Source of the DNA: Streptomyces sp. KL109B
GTDB taxonomy: Bacteria; Actinomycetota; Actinomycetes; Streptomycetales; Streptomycetaceae
Direction: 5' to 3'
Assembly (NCBI RefSeq): GCF_030766935.1
Contig: NZ_JASERL010000004.1
Coordinates: 1 to 64,000 of the forward strand
DNA length: 64,000 nucleotides
Part shown: positions 53,185 to 62,327 of the stretch, piece after piece
Position numbering within the stretch: position 1 is the stretch's first letter
Layout: each line of letters begins with the position of its first letter
The notes under the pieces: generated by a model
Told to the model about the DNA's origin: nothing
The model's input: the letters and a program-made list of their open reading frames with translations, nothing else
The model's database searches: none
Program-made: the position numbers and the translations under genes

Positions 53185-54069
53185 ATGGAACTCCTCTCCT
53201 ACGACTTCATGCAGCGGGCGCTGCTCGCCGCCGTCCTCGTCGGCATCACGGCCCCGGCCGTCGGCATCTACCTCGTGCAGCGCCGCCAGGCCCTGATGGG
53301 CGACGGCATCGGGCACGTGGCGATGACGGGTGTCGGCCTCGGCTTTCTGCTGTCGACGTCCCCCGTGTGGATGGCGACGCTCGTGTCCGTACTCGGCGCC
53401 GTGGTCATGGAGTTGATCCGCTGGTACGGGAAGACGCGCGGCGACATCGCGCTCGCGATGCTCTTCTACGGAGGCATGGCGGGCGGCGTCATGTTCATCA
53501 ACCTGGCGCCCGGCGGCTCCAACGCCAACCTCAACTCGTATCTTTTCGGCTCGCTCTCGACCGTCTCCCAGGACGACGTCCTCGCGATCTGTCTGCTCGC
53601 GGCGTTCGTGGTGCTGGTGACGGTCGGCCTGCGGCGGCAGCTGTTCGCGGTGAGCCAGGACGAGGAGTTCGCGCGGGTGACGGGGCTGCCGGTGCGGTTC
53701 CTGAATCTGTTGATCGCCGTGACGGCGGCGGTCACGGTGACCGTCGCGATGCGGGTCGTCGGGCTGCTGCTCGTGTCCGCGCTCATGGTCGTGCCGGTCG
53801 CCGCGGCGCAGCAGTTGACCCGCAGCTTCAAGGCGACGTTCGTGATCGCGGTGGCGCTCGGCGTCGCCGTGACGATCGGCGGCACCGCCACCTCGTACTA
53901 CCAGGACGTGCCGCCCGGAGCGACGATCGTGCTGCTCACCATCGCCGCGTTCGTCGTCCTCGCGCTGCTCGCGAAGCCGCTGGCCCGGCGCCGGGCGCGC
54001 GCGGTGGAGGTGCCGCCGGGGGATCCGGCCGAGTGCCCGATCCCCGAGCAGGCCCCGGCCAAGGTATGA
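53185..54069 (+). CDS. znuB: Zinc ABC transporter permease
   Basis: A 294-residue ABC-3 type permease with about eight membrane helices (from MQRALLAAVLVGITAPAVG to VVLALLAKPLARRR). It contains the coupling-region MGDGIGHVAMTGVGLGFLL and SALMVVPVAAAQQL. It forms the membrane channel for ZnuA/ZnuC. It begins 1 bp after the znuC stop; zur follows 66 bp after its stop. Confidence 0.95.
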   Translation: MELLSYDFMQRALLAAVLVGITAPAVGIYLVQRRQALMGDGIGHVAMTGVGLGFLLSTSPVWMATLVSVLGAVVMELIRWYGKTRGDIALAMLFYGGMAGGVMFINLAPGGSNANLNSYLFGSLSTVSQDDVLAICLLAAFVVLVTVGLRRQLFAVSQDEEFARVTGLPVRFLNLLIAVTAAVTVTVAMRVVGLLLVSALMVVPVAAAQQLTRSFKATFVIAVALGVAVTIGGTATSYYQDVPPGATIVLLTIAAFVVLALLAKPLARRRARAVEVPPGDPAECPIPEQAPAKV

Positions 54070-54135
54070 CCCGTGCGTACGGCCGCCTGGCACAATGGCG
54101 GCCGTACGTACGTGCAGGGACAAGAGGAGGAACCC

Positions 54136-54537
54136 GTGGCAGCCCCGGTTCGAGGCAGGTCGACCCGCCAGCGCGCGGCCGTGGCGGCGGCGCTCGACGA
54201 GGTCGACGAGTTCCGTAGCGCGCAGGACCTGCACGACGTCCTCAAGCACAAGGGGGACTCCGTCGGGCTGACCACGGTGTACCGCACGTTGCAGTCCCTT
54301 GCGGACGCGGGCGAGGTCGATGTGCTGCGGACGTCTGACGGCGAGGCGGTGTACCGGCGGTGCTCGACCGGTGAGCATCACCACCACCTGGTGTGTCGGG
54401 TGTGCGGCAAGGCGGTTGAGGTCGAGGGGCCGGCCGTGGAGAAGTGGGCGGAGGCGATTGCCTCCGAGCACGGGTATGTGAATGTGGCGCATACGGTTGA
54501 GATCTTCGGTACCTGTGCGGAGTGCGCTGCCGCTTAG
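54136..54537 (+). CDS. zur: Zinc uptake regulator Zur (Fur family)
   Basis: A 133-residue Fur-family repressor. A winged HTH (AQDLHDVLKHKGDSVGLTTV) is followed by the zinc-sensing domain with HHHHLVCRVCG and a C-terminal CAEC, the structural and sensory sites. With zinc bound it represses zinc uptake genes, including znuA through the box at its promoter. GTG 54136 has AGAGGAGG at ideal spacing. An upstream in-frame start exists without a ribosome-binding site. It is the last gene of the zinc operon. Confidence 0.96.
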   Translation: MAAPVRGRSTRQRAAVAAALDEVDEFRSAQDLHDVLKHKGDSVGLTTVYRTLQSLADAGEVDVLRTSDGEAVYRRCSTGEHHHHLVCRVCGKAVEVEGPAVEKWAEAIASEHGYVNVAHTVEIFGTCAECAAA

Positions 54538-54576
54538 GTTGCGGGTGGCTGTGTTGCGGGTGGGTGTGTTGCGGGT

Positions 54577-54686
54577 GCGGGGCTCTGCCCCGGGCCCCGC
54601 TCCTCAATCGCCGGAGGGGCTTGAATTGTGCTCACCCGCCGCCGGAGGGGCTTGAATTGTGCTCGCCCGCCGCCGGAGGGGTTGAT
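54577..54686. repeat. Dispersed palindromic element, locus H, with a 31-bp array
   Basis: A full element (GCGGGGCTCTGCCCCGG ... CGCCGGAGGGGCTTGA) begins at 54577 and its end is repeated as 31-bp units starting at 54609, 54640 and 54671. It lies between convergent zur and a LuxR-type gene, and the last codons of that gene (from 54632) are inside the array. Confidence 0.9.
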
Positions 54687-57052
54687 TGGGTGGGTTGTTC
54701 AGGCTCGTAGAGGGTCGCTACCGCGGAGCGGGACGAGAAGCCCAGTTTGGACAGGATGTGTTCTACGTGGGCGTCTGCGGTGCGTTTGGAGATGACTAGG
54801 CGTTCGGCGATTTCGCGGTTGGTGAGGCCTTCGGCCACGAGGGCGGCGACTTCGCGTTCGCGGGCTGTGAGGGCTTCCAGGCCGGCCGGGCCGTCCGGGT
54901 CCTCGCGTTGTTGGGGGACGGTGACGCCGCGCGGGAGTTCGTCGGTGAGGGCCCAGCGGACGGCGTCCTGGGTGGTCAGGGCCTCGCCCTCGCGGAAGCG
55001 GCGCTGGAATTCGTGCTCGCCGAGGGCCCTGCGGGAGGACTCGGCGGCGGCGTCGTGCAGGGTGTCGTAGACCTCCATGGAGAAGCGGGGCGCCGACGCG
55101 GCGAGGCGCCACAGGCGGTCCGCGGCGCCGTGCAGCACCGCGACGCGGGAGGCGCCGCCCAGTTCGGCGGCGCGCCAGGCGAGGTTCTCCAGGAAGTGGG
55201 CGATGCCCATGGAGTCGCCGAGCGCGGCCTTGACGCGGATGCCCTCGCGGGCGCACTCGGCGCTCGCCACGTGGTCGTCGGCGAACCACAGGCCGATGCT
55301 CTTGGTCCACAGCGCCCAGCCGCGCGCCCAGCACTCGTCGGGGGTCGCCGCGTCGCGCTCCAGGGAGCGGTCGCACAGGGCGATGCCGCGCTGCGGGTTC
55401 CCGGTGAGGATGTGCGGGGGCGCCGCGACGAACGGGGCCATCAACTGGCCCGGCCGGTCGCCCAGTTCGTCGAAGACGCGCAGCGCCTCATCGAACTCCT
55501 CGGTCACGCCGTCCAGTTCGCCAAGGAAATACGTGTTCATGGCGCGGGCCGCGCGCGCCCAGGCCACGCCTCCGCGGTCGCCGAGCGAAGCCGCGACCGT
55601 CTCGGCCTCGTCGTACAGGGCGCTGTGGTCGTCGGTGTCGCCCTGGAGGTTCATGTACGTGCCGGTGATCCACAGGGCGCGGACCCGTTCGGTGGTGGCC
55701 TTGGGGGCGACGGCGAGGGCGCGGGCCAGCCAGTGGCGTCCCTGGGTCAACAGGCCCGCGCAGTTCCAGTAGCCCCACAGGCGGACGGTGAGGGTGAGCA
55801 GTGACTGCTCCTCGCCGGGGGTGGCCGCGGCGAATTCGAGGGCCGCGCGCAGGTTGCCGTGTTCGTCGACGAGGCGGCGCAGCCAGGGGAGTTGGCCGTC
55901 GCCCGTCCACTCGTGGTCGTACTCCTCGGCGAGCCGCAGGTAGTAGGCGAGGTGCCGGGCGCGGGCGGCGTGCTCCTCGTCGTCGGCGCCGAGGTGGTCG
56001 AGGCCGAACTCGCGGAGGGTGTCGAGCATCCGGTAGCGGGGTTCGGGGTGTTCGTCGTCGGCTTCGACGCGCTGGACGACCGACTTGTCGACGAGCCCGG
56101 CCAGGCAGTCGAGGACGTCGTCGGCGGGCAGTTCGGCCTCGTCGGCGCAGACGTCCTCGGCGGCCTCCAGGGTGAAGCCGCCCACGAACACGGAGAGCCG
56201 CGCCCACAGCAGCCGCTCCCGTACCGTGCACAGGTCGTGGCTCCAGGCGATGGTGGCGCGCAGCGTCTGGTGGCGCGGCACGCTCACCCGGCGCCCTCCG
56301 GTGAGCAGTCGAAGGCGCTGGTCGATGCGGCGCAGCAGCTGGTCGGGGCCGAGGACGCGGAGCCGGGCGACGGCGAGTTCGACGGCGAGCGGGATGCCGT
56401 CGAGGCAGCGGCACAGGTCGTGTACGGCGCCCCGGTTGGCGTCGGTGAGGACGAAGCCGGGGGCGGCTGCCGCGGCCCGGTCGACGAACAGCGTGACGGC
56501 TTCGCAGGGCCCGCCGCCGTCCGCACCGGCACCGGTACCGGCGTCCGTGCCCGCGTCGGGCACGGGCAGGGGCGGGATCGGCAGCACCTGTTCGCCGGGG
56601 ATGTCGAGGGGCTGGCGGCTGGTGGCGATGACGCGCAGGGCGGGGGCCGCGTGCAGCAGCGTGTCGGCGAGCGCGGCGCAGGCGTCGATGAGGTGCTCGC
56701 AGGTGTCGAGGACGAGCAGGGCGCGGCGCTCGGCGAGGTGTGCGCACAGCGCCTGGAGCGCGTCGGACGCGCCCTGCTCGGAGAGGCCGAGCGCCGCGCA
56801 CACGGTGTGCGGGAGCAGTTCGGGGGCGCTGAGCCCGGACAGTGGCACGAGGTGCACGCCGCCCGGGTGCTCGGCGGCCTGCTCGCGGGCCGCGCGCACG
56901 GCGGTCCGGGTCTTGCCGACGCCGCCGGGCCCGGTCAGTGTGACGAGCCTGACCCGGGTCAACGCCTCGGTGATCAGGCGGAGTTCACGCCCGCGCCCGA
57001 CGAAGCTGGTGGTCTCTGCGGGGAGTTCGACAGCTACTGCGCGCGCGTCCAT
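54632..57052 (-). CDS. LuxR-family regulator with NB-ARC-type ATPase domain
   Basis: An 806-residue regulator. N-terminal STAND/NB-ARC ATPase: FVGRGRELRLITEAL, Walker A TGPGGVGKTRTAV, Walker B ALLVLDTCEHLID, IATSRQPLDIPGE and GIPLAVELAVARL. Then helical repeats (TPR-like), and a C-terminal LuxR HTH (LTAREREVAALVAEGLTNRE, ISKRTADAHVEHILSKLG). It is probably a signal-integrating activator; target unknown. The C-terminal tail (EHNSSPSGGG) is encoded by a dispersed repeat. A homologous gene starts at the window's right edge. ATG 57052 has a weak ribosome-binding site. Confidence 0.92.
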   Translation of the reverse strand: MDARAVAVELPAETTSFVGRGRELRLITEALTRVRLVTLTGPGGVGKTRTAVRAAREQAAEHPGGVHLVPLSGLSAPELLPHTVCAALGLSEQGASDALQALCAHLAERRALLVLDTCEHLIDACAALADTLLHAAPALRVIATSRQPLDIPGEQVLPIPPLPVPDAGTDAGTGAGADGGGPCEAVTLFVDRAAAAAPGFVLTDANRGAVHDLCRCLDGIPLAVELAVARLRVLGPDQLLRRIDQRLRLLTGGRRVSVPRHQTLRATIAWSHDLCTVRERLLWARLSVFVGGFTLEAAEDVCADEAELPADDVLDCLAGLVDKSVVQRVEADDEHPEPRYRMLDTLREFGLDHLGADDEEHAARARHLAYYLRLAEEYDHEWTGDGQLPWLRRLVDEHGNLRAALEFAAATPGEEQSLLTLTVRLWGYWNCAGLLTQGRHWLARALAVAPKATTERVRALWITGTYMNLQGDTDDHSALYDEAETVAASLGDRGGVAWARAARAMNTYFLGELDGVTEEFDEALRVFDELGDRPGQLMAPFVAAPPHILTGNPQRGIALCDRSLERDAATPDECWARGWALWTKSIGLWFADDHVASAECAREGIRVKAALGDSMGIAHFLENLAWRAAELGGASRVAVLHGAADRLWRLAASAPRFSMEVYDTLHDAAAESSRRALGEHEFQRRFREGEALTTQDAVRWALTDELPRGVTVPQQREDPDGPAGLEALTAREREVAALVAEGLTNREIAERLVISKRTADAHVEHILSKLGFSSRSAVATLYEPEQPTQSTPPAAGEHNSSPSGGG

Positions 57053-57183
57053 GGGCCAACGGTAGGGCGGACGGGGCGCGGCCCGCGGTGGATGACCGCT
57101 CCCGCACGGTCCCGTCGCTTTCCGCCCGGTTGACGACCGGACGCTGCCGCACCCCCGGAAAGCCGCTCACCCCGGAAAGCCGC

Positions 57184-58023
57184 TCAGCCCTCCTCGGTAC
57201 GCCCCTCCATCGCGAGCAGTTCCTCGTTCGGGATCGCCCCGCCGAAGCGGCGGTCGCGCGAGGCGTACTCCAGGCAGGCCCGCCACAGGTCACGGCGGTC
57301 GAAGTCCGGCCACAACACGTCCTGGAAGACCATCTCGGCGTACGCGCTCTGCCACAGCAGGTAGTTGGAGGTGCGCTGCTCGCCGCTGGGGCGCAGGAAG
57401 AGGTCCACGTCGGGCATGTCCGCGTAGTACAGGTACTTCGCGAAGGTCTTCTCGTTCACCTTCGCCGGGTCGAGGCGCCCGGCCTTCACGTCTTCCGCGA
57501 GGGCCTGCGCGGCGTCGGCGATCTCGGCGCGGCCGCCGTAGTTCATGCAGAAGTACAGGGTCAGCTTGTCGTTGTCCTTGGTCTGCTCCTGGGAGATCTC
57601 CAGCTCCTTGGCGACCGACTTCCACAGCTTGGGCATCCGGCCCACCCAGCGCACCCGTACGCCCAGCTCGTCGAGCTGGTCGCGGGTCTTGCGGATGAAG
57701 TCCCGGTTGAAGTTCATGAGGAAGCGGACCTCGTCGGGCGAGCGCTTCCAGTTCTCGGTCGAGAAGGCGTAGAGGGAGATGGCCCCGACGCCCTGCTCGA
57801 TGGCGCCCTGCAGCACGTCGAGGACGCGCTCCGCGCCGACCTTGTGACCCTCCGTGCGCGGCAGGCCGCGGTCCTTGGCCCAGCGGCCGTTGCCGTCCAT
57901 GACGATCGCCACGTGCCGGGGCACCAGCTCGCCGGGGATCTTCGGCGGCCGCGCGCCCGACGGGTGCGGTTCGGGCGTCGTGTACTCACGGCGGTTCCGT
58001 CCGAGGATTCCGCGACGTGCCAT
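57184..58023 (-). CDS. uppS: Isoprenyl transferase (undecaprenyl-diphosphate synthase type)
   Basis: A 279-residue cis-prenyltransferase that extends FPP with IPP to make the lipid carrier for cell-wall synthesis. It shows [18 protein letters not shown] with the catalytic Asp, [37 protein letters not shown], and [21 protein letters not shown] basic 25-residue N-terminal tail is common in actinobacteria. ATG 58023. RecO lies 37 bp upstream on the same strand. Confidence 0.96.
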   Translation of the reverse strand: MARRGILGRNRREYTTPEPHPSGARPPKIPGELVPRHVAIVMDGNGRWAKDRGLPRTEGHKVGAERVLDVLQGAIEQGVGAISLYAFSTENWKRSPDEVRFLMNFNRDFIRKTRDQLDELGVRVRWVGRMPKLWKSVAKELEISQEQTKDNDKLTLYFCMNYGGRAEIADAAQALAEDVKAGRLDPAKVNEKTFAKYLYYADMPDVDLFLRPSGEQRTSNYLLWQSAYAEMVFQDVLWPDFDRRDLWRACLEYASRDRRFGGAIPNEELLAMEGRTEEG

Positions 58024-58060
58024 GTTCCGGGCCTCTCCCCTAGCTCAGCGCCAGCTCTCG

Positions 58061-58810
58061 CTAGCTTTTCTCTACGTAACGCAGCGAGCGCAGTCCGCGC
58101 TCCAAGTGCCAGTGCAGGTACGCCGACACCAGCCCGCTGCCCTCCCGTACGAACCGTGCCTCGCACGTGTCCGCCGTCTCCCAGTCTCCGGTGAGCAGCG
58201 CACCGAGCAGGACGAGGGCCTGCGGTGAGGGTACGACGCTGCCCGGTACCCGGCAGTCGACGCAAACCGAGCCGCCCGCGCCGACGGAGAAAAACCGGTT
58301 GGGTCCCGGCATTCCGCACTTCGCGCAGTCGCCGAAACTGGGCGCGTAGCCGTTGACCGCGAGGGAGCGGAGCAGGAACGCGTCGAGGACGAGTCCTGCG
58401 GCGTGCTCGCCGCGGGCGAGGGTGCGCAAGGCCCCGACGAGCAGCAGGTACTGCTGCACGGCGGGCTCGCCCTCGTGGTCGGTGAACCGTTCCGCCGTCT
58501 CCAGCATGGCCGTTCCGGCGGTGTACCGGGCGTAGTCCGTGACGATGCCGCCGCCGTACGCGGCGATGGTCTCGCTCTGCGTGCACAGCGGGAGCCCGCG
58601 CCCGATCAACTCGCTGCCGCGCGCGAAGAACTGCACGTCGACGTGGGAGAACGGTTCCAGCCTGGCGCCGAACTTCGACTTCGTGCGCCGCACCCCACGG
58701 GCGACCGCGCGTACGCGGCCGTGGTTGCGGGTGAGGAACGTGATGATGCGGTCGGCTTCGCCGAGCTTCTGAGTGCGCAGGACAATCCCGTCGTCGCGGA
58801 ACAGGCTCAT
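58061..58810 (-). CDS. recO: DNA repair protein RecO
   Basis: A 249-residue RecO, which loads RecA with RecR onto SSB-coated DNA. An OB-fold N-terminus (MSLFRDDGIVLRTQKLGEAD) is followed by a helical domain with zinc-binding Cys pairs (FGDCAKCGMPG, GSVCVDCR). ATG 58810 is the conserved start. It lies 4 bp after the stop of the Rrf2 regulator, so they may be co-transcribed, though functional linkage is not obvious. Confidence 0.95.
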   Translation of the reverse strand: MSLFRDDGIVLRTQKLGEADRIITFLTRNHGRVRAVARGVRRTKSKFGARLEPFSHVDVQFFARGSELIGRGLPLCTQSETIAAYGGGIVTDYARYTAGTAMLETAERFTDHEGEPAVQQYLLLVGALRTLARGEHAAGLVLDAFLLRSLAVNGYAPSFGDCAKCGMPGPNRFFSVGAGGSVCVDCRVPGSVVPSPQALVLLGALLTGDWETADTCEARFVREGSGLVSAYLHWHLERGLRSLRYVEKS

Positions 58811-58814
58811 GCGC

Positions 58815-59336
58815 TCATTGTCCCTTACGGGCGGAGGCCGTTTCCGGGAACGGGGGCAGCGGCGTCCCCGGGTCCGCCAGCCAGGCGCGACCGCGCTCAA
58901 GCACCGTGTCGCTGAGGCCCGCGCTCAGGTCCGCCACGGTCACGGCCCGCAGCGACTCGCGCCAGGCGCGGTCGGCGTCGTACATGACCTGCGCCACACC
59001 GCAGGGGCCCGTGCACCGCTCGGGCGGGATCGCGCAGGCGCCGCGCTGCCGGATCTCGCCGCAGACGAAGGCGGGCGCCGAGCCCTCGACCGCCTCCACC
59101 ACGTCGAGGACCGTGATGTCCTTCGGGTCGCGGCCGAGCCGGAATCCGCCGCGCGGCCCGGATGTGGCGATCAGCACACCGGCGGCGGCAAGGGACTTGA
59201 GGTGCTTGGCGAGGTACGCCTCGGGGAGCCCGTAGTACCCGGCGAGCGTGGAGCGGCGCACGGCGGCGCCGGGCGGCGCCTGCACGAGGAGCACGCAACA
59301 GTGCACGCCCCACTCGACACCCTGCGACAACTTCAT
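58815..59336 (-). CDS. Rrf2-family regulator with Fe-S cysteines
   Basis: A 173-residue Rrf2 regulator. Winged HTH (TLAGYYGLPEAYLAKHLKSL), then an Fe-S-binding loop: Cys92, Cys101, Cys108 and Cys112 (FVCGEIRQRGACAIP, RCTGPCG), consistent with an NO/redox sensor like NsrR or RsrR. ATG 59336 starts the conserved MKLSQGVEWG. It diverges from an MFS exporter, and a 19-bp near-perfect palindrome overlaps the exporter start region, so it probably represses that gene. Confidence 0.93.
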   Translation of the reverse strand: MKLSQGVEWGVHCCVLLVQAPPGAAVRRSTLAGYYGLPEAYLAKHLKSLAAAGVLIATSGPRGGFRLGRDPKDITVLDVVEAVEGSAPAFVCGEIRQRGACAIPPERCTGPCGVAQVMYDADRAWRESLRAVTVADLSAGLSDTVLERGRAWLADPGTPLPPFPETASARKGQ

Positions 59337-59376
59337 GGGACCCGAGGCTACCTTTCGCCGGCCCTCCATCCACTTG

Positions 59377-59395
59377 ATGGATATTCAATGTCCAT
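59377..59395. promoter_or_regulatory. Putative Rrf2 operator
   Basis: ATGGATATTCAATGTCCAT is a 19-bp palindrome with 9-bp arms around a central C and one mismatch. It lies 41 bp from the Rrf2 start and just before the exporter gene. The neighbouring ATCCA-CTTGA-TGGAT (59367-59381) forms a shorter dyad sharing one arm. These fit repression by the adjacent Fe-S Rrf2 protein. Confidence 0.6.
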
Positions 59396-59411
59396 GATAC
59401 CGATTGACGTC

Positions 59412-60863
59412 ATGGCAGACACCACTCGGATCGACGCGGGGCCGCACGGCACGGAAGCGGCGACCCCTGCCCCTGCCCCCACCCCCGCCGACTGGCGCAT
59501 GCTCGCGGTCGCGCTCACCGCCACCTTCATGGCGAGCTTCGACCTCTTCGTCGTGAACGTCGCCACGGAGGCGCTCCGCGCGGACCTGCGGGCGAGCGAC
59601 GCGGCGCTCGAACTCATCGTGTCGGGCTACGCGTTCGCGTACGCGGCGGGCCTGATCACGGGTGGCCGGCTCGGCGACCGGTTCGGCTACCGCCGGGTGT
59701 TCGTGACCGGCATGGCGGCCTTCACGGTGACGTCACTGCTCTGTGGACTCGCCCAGGGGCCCGGGGAGTTGGTGGCGGCGCGGATGGCGCAAGGCCTGTC
59801 GGCGGCGGTGATGGTGCCGCAGGTGCTGTCGCTGGTGACGGCCCGCTTCCCGGCCGCGCACCGGGGGCGGGCCACCGGCTGGAACGGGGCGGTGTCGGGC
59901 CTCGGCTCGATCGCCGGGCAGCTGTTGGGCGGCGTACTGCTTCAGGCGGATGTGTTCGGGCTCGGCTGGCGGGCGGTGTTCCTGGTGAACGTTCCGGTGG
60001 GGGTGCCGGCCGCGCTCGCCGCGTGGCGGCTGCTGCCGGCCGGGCTCTCCGGACCCCGCCGCCAATTCGACGTACTCGGCGCGCTCGGCATCACGGCCGC
60101 CCTCGCCCTGCTCCTGATCCCGCTGTCGCTCGGCCGGGAGGCGGGGTGGCCGGTGTGGACGTGGGTGTGCCTGGCGGCGACGGTGCCGGTGGCCTGGGCG
60201 ACCTGGCGCTGGCAGCGAACACTCCGGGCACGCGGCGGCGAGCCGGTCCTCAACCCCGCCCTCTTCCGCAACCGCCCGTATCTGACCCTGGTCGCGGGCC
60301 TCGGCTCCTTCCAGCTCTACTTCGGCGCGTACATGTTCACCATCGCGCTGCTGCTCCAAGCGGGCCTTGGTGCGAGCCCGCTCGTCGCCGGGGCGGTGTT
60401 CGTGCCCCAGGCGGTTACGTTCACGCTCGGTTCACTGCTGAGCGGGCGGCTCGCGGCGCGGCACGGGGTGCGGTGGCCGATGATCGGGGCGGGCACCCTG
60501 GTGACCGGTCTGGTGCTGATGGCGGCACAACTCACGGCCTCCGGCGCGGACACGGCAGCCGCGTCGCTCGTCCCGGCCCTCCTCCTCATCGGCCTCGGCA
60601 ACGGTCTCCTCATGCCGCCCATCATCGGTACGGCACTGACGAAGGTGGACTCGACGGTGGCCGGTTCGGCCTCTGGCATGGTCAACACCGTCCAGCAGGG
60701 CGCGAGTTCACTGGGCGTCGCCCTGCTGGGCCTGTTGTTCTTCACCGCCTCCGGGGCCGGCCTGCACGACTCCCCCGCCGGAATGACGGCGGTCTGCGTG
60801 GTGTCGGTGGGGCTCGTCGCGGTGGCGGCGGGGCTGATGCGGGCGGCGCGCGAGCGGCGCTGA
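59412..60863 (+). CDS. MFS exporter, DHA2 family, next to Rrf2 regulator
   Basis: A 483-residue 14-helix MFS transporter: FMASFDLFVVNVATEALRAD, ITGGRLGDRFGYRRVF (motif A), SGLGSIAGQLLGGVLL, and a C-terminal SGMVNTVQQGASSLGVA. It probably exports a redox-active or toxic compound if the Rrf2 link is right. The start is uncertain: in-frame ATGs lie at 59388, 59394 and 59412. The first two overlap the palindrome and none has a clear ribosome-binding site; 59412 is used. Confidence 0.88.
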   Translation: MADTTRIDAGPHGTEAATPAPAPTPADWRMLAVALTATFMASFDLFVVNVATEALRADLRASDAALELIVSGYAFAYAAGLITGGRLGDRFGYRRVFVTGMAAFTVTSLLCGLAQGPGELVAARMAQGLSAAVMVPQVLSLVTARFPAAHRGRATGWNGAVSGLGSIAGQLLGGVLLQADVFGLGWRAVFLVNVPVGVPAALAAWRLLPAGLSGPRRQFDVLGALGITAALALLLIPLSLGREAGWPVWTWVCLAATVPVAWATWRWQRTLRARGGEPVLNPALFRNRPYLTLVAGLGSFQLYFGAYMFTIALLLQAGLGASPLVAGAVFVPQAVTFTLGSLLSGRLAARHGVRWPMIGAGTLVTGLVLMAAQLTASGADTAAASLVPALLLIGLGNGLLMPPIIGTALTKVDSTVAGSASGMVNTVQQGASSLGVALLGLLFFTASGAGLHDSPAGMTAVCVVSVGLVAVAAGLMRAARERR

Positions 60864-60923
60864 GGCGGCCCTACGGCAGGCCGTTGCACAATTGGCTTCG
60901 GCCAAGTTCAGGCCTCGGCGCCC

Positions 60924-61139
60924 TCAGGGCACTTCCCCCCGGCTCCTCCTGTTCTCGTACGCCGTCGCCGCCCGCACCCGCTCCGTCGTCGTCGCCACGC
61001 GCAGGCCCTCCGGTGGGCAGTCCCATTCGCGGCCGCCGCCGAAGGGGCGCAGTTGTACGTACGGTCCCTCGTGCCCCATCACCCGTCCCACCTGACCCGT
61101 GCTCGTGTCGACCGCGTACGAACCGATCGGCGGTTTCAT
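60924..61139 (-). CDS. Small conserved actinobacterial protein
   Basis: A 71-residue protein: IGSYAVDTSTGQVGRVMGHE, GPYVQLRPFGGGREWDCPP, EGLRVATTTERVRAA. Similar small proteins recur beside XRE/DUF397 modules in Streptomyces, but no biochemical role is known to me. ATG 61139 has GGAG 9 nt upstream and overlaps the stop of the preceding 80-residue gene by 4 bases (ATGA), so the pair is coupled. Confidence 0.8.
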   Translation of the reverse strand: MKPPIGSYAVDTSTGQVGRVMGHEGPYVQLRPFGGGREWDCPPEGLRVATTTERVRAATAYENRRSRGEVP

Positions 61140-61378
61140 GGTGTGGCGCTCCTGTCGTCCGAACCTGCGAGGAGTACGGCGGCGAGACGGGCCGCCGCGT
61201 CAACCGGACAACGCCCCAATTCCACCAAGGGACACGGGGCCGTTCTCGCGATTGACCCTTGGTCGAGGCCGAGCGACGGCAGCACAATTCCCGCTCCCTT
61301 GAGTGCGGCTCGCAAATTCTCCACAGTTTCCTCCGCCTCCACGACACACGCCTCGGCGTGCCCCTTGTCGTCCCTCAC
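61136..61378 (-). CDS. Small hypothetical protein, coupled to the next gene
   Basis: An 80-residue protein of unknown family: helical start (CVVEAEETVENLRAALKGAG), then ARTAPCPLVELGRCPVDAAARLAAVL. The GTG 61378 start has AAGGGGAG at 4-8 nt. Its stop overlaps the next gene by 4 bases. It diverges from an XRE/DUF5753 gene over 115 bp. The two-gene unit and its position suggest it belongs to the second XRE/DUF397 module. Confidence 0.75.
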   Translation of the reverse strand: MRDDKGHAEACVVEAEETVENLRAALKGAGIVLPSLGLDQGSIARTAPCPLVELGRCPVDAAARLAAVLLAGSDDRSATP

Positions 61379-61493
61379 GTGGCTCCCCTTCCCGATTCGA
61401 TTTCACGCTTTGCGCCTCCAGCGTGACCATCGGCCCCTAGAGTGGGGAGAGGTCTGCGCACTACAACTGCGGTGTCCGACTTGGGGGTTGGCC

Positions 61494-62327
61494 ATGGCCA
61501 AGGGTTCGCGCCAGGCGGCGTGGGAGTTCTTCGGAACCGAGCTGAAGCGGCGCCGCGAGGACGCGGGGCTTACCCAAGTGGAGTTGGGGATACGGGTATT
61601 TGTTTCCGGCGGCTACATCGGCCAATTCGAACAGGCAATTCGCAAGCCTCAGTTGGACGTGGCCCAAAGGATTGACGAGGCGCTGCAAACCGACGGTATT
61701 TTCGAGCGCACGTGGCGCAAGCTAATCGACGACCGTCGGTATGCGGGGTACTTCGCCGCGGTGGTCGAACTTGAGCGGCTCGCGACGCGGATCTGTGAGT
61801 TTGCGCCCACGGTGGTGCCGGGCCTGTTGCAGACGGCCGCGTACGCGCGGGCCGTCACCCTCGCGGCGAACCCGTTCGTCACCGACGAGTACGTGGAGGA
61901 GAAGGTGTCCGCCCGCAGGGAGCGGGCGGACATCCTTCGGGATGCCGCGCGGCCCGAGTATTGGGCCATCCTGCACGAGGGCGTGCTGCGCACGCCGGTG
62001 GGTGGGCCGGCCGCCATGGCGGAGCAGTTGGAGCATGTCGCGGACTTGATGCGTCGGCGGGTGGTGTGGCTGGGGGTGATCCCGTACGAGGTGGGGGCAT
62101 CAGCATTGATGGGCGGGATGCTGCAGCTGATGGAGTTCGACGACGCGCCACCCGTCGCCTATACAGAGACCGCGTTTTCGGGAACGCTCATCGACGATCC
62201 GGCCGTGGTGAAGCGCGCGCAACGCGCTTACGATCTGGCCAGGGGCGCCGCGCTGTCGCCGGAGGCATCCCTGGCCCTGATCGAGTCGGCGGCGGAGGAC
62301 CACAGACGATGCGCGAGTACGACCTGA
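61494..62327 (+). CDS. XRE-family regulator with DUF5753 domain, second module
   Basis: A 277-residue protein. HTH: LKRRREDAGLTQVELG, VSGGYIGQFEQAIRKPQ; DUF5753: IDDRRYAGYFAAVVELERLA, FAPTVVPGLLQTAAYARAVT, AILHEGVLRTPVGG and VVWLGVIPYEVGASALMGG. ATG 61494 has a GGGGG ribosome-binding site. It overlaps the DUF397 gene start by 19 bases. It is clearly paralogous to the regulator at 22.2 kb, although its HTH core is better conserved. Confidence 0.93.
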   Translation: MAKGSRQAAWEFFGTELKRRREDAGLTQVELGIRVFVSGGYIGQFEQAIRKPQLDVAQRIDEALQTDGIFERTWRKLIDDRRYAGYFAAVVELERLATRICEFAPTVVPGLLQTAAYARAVTLAANPFVTDEYVEEKVSARRERADILRDAARPEYWAILHEGVLRTPVGGPAAMAEQLEHVADLMRRRVVWLGVIPYEVGASALMGGMLQLMEFDDAPPVAYTETAFSGTLIDDPAVVKRAQRAYDLARGAALSPEASLALIESAAEDHRRCASTT

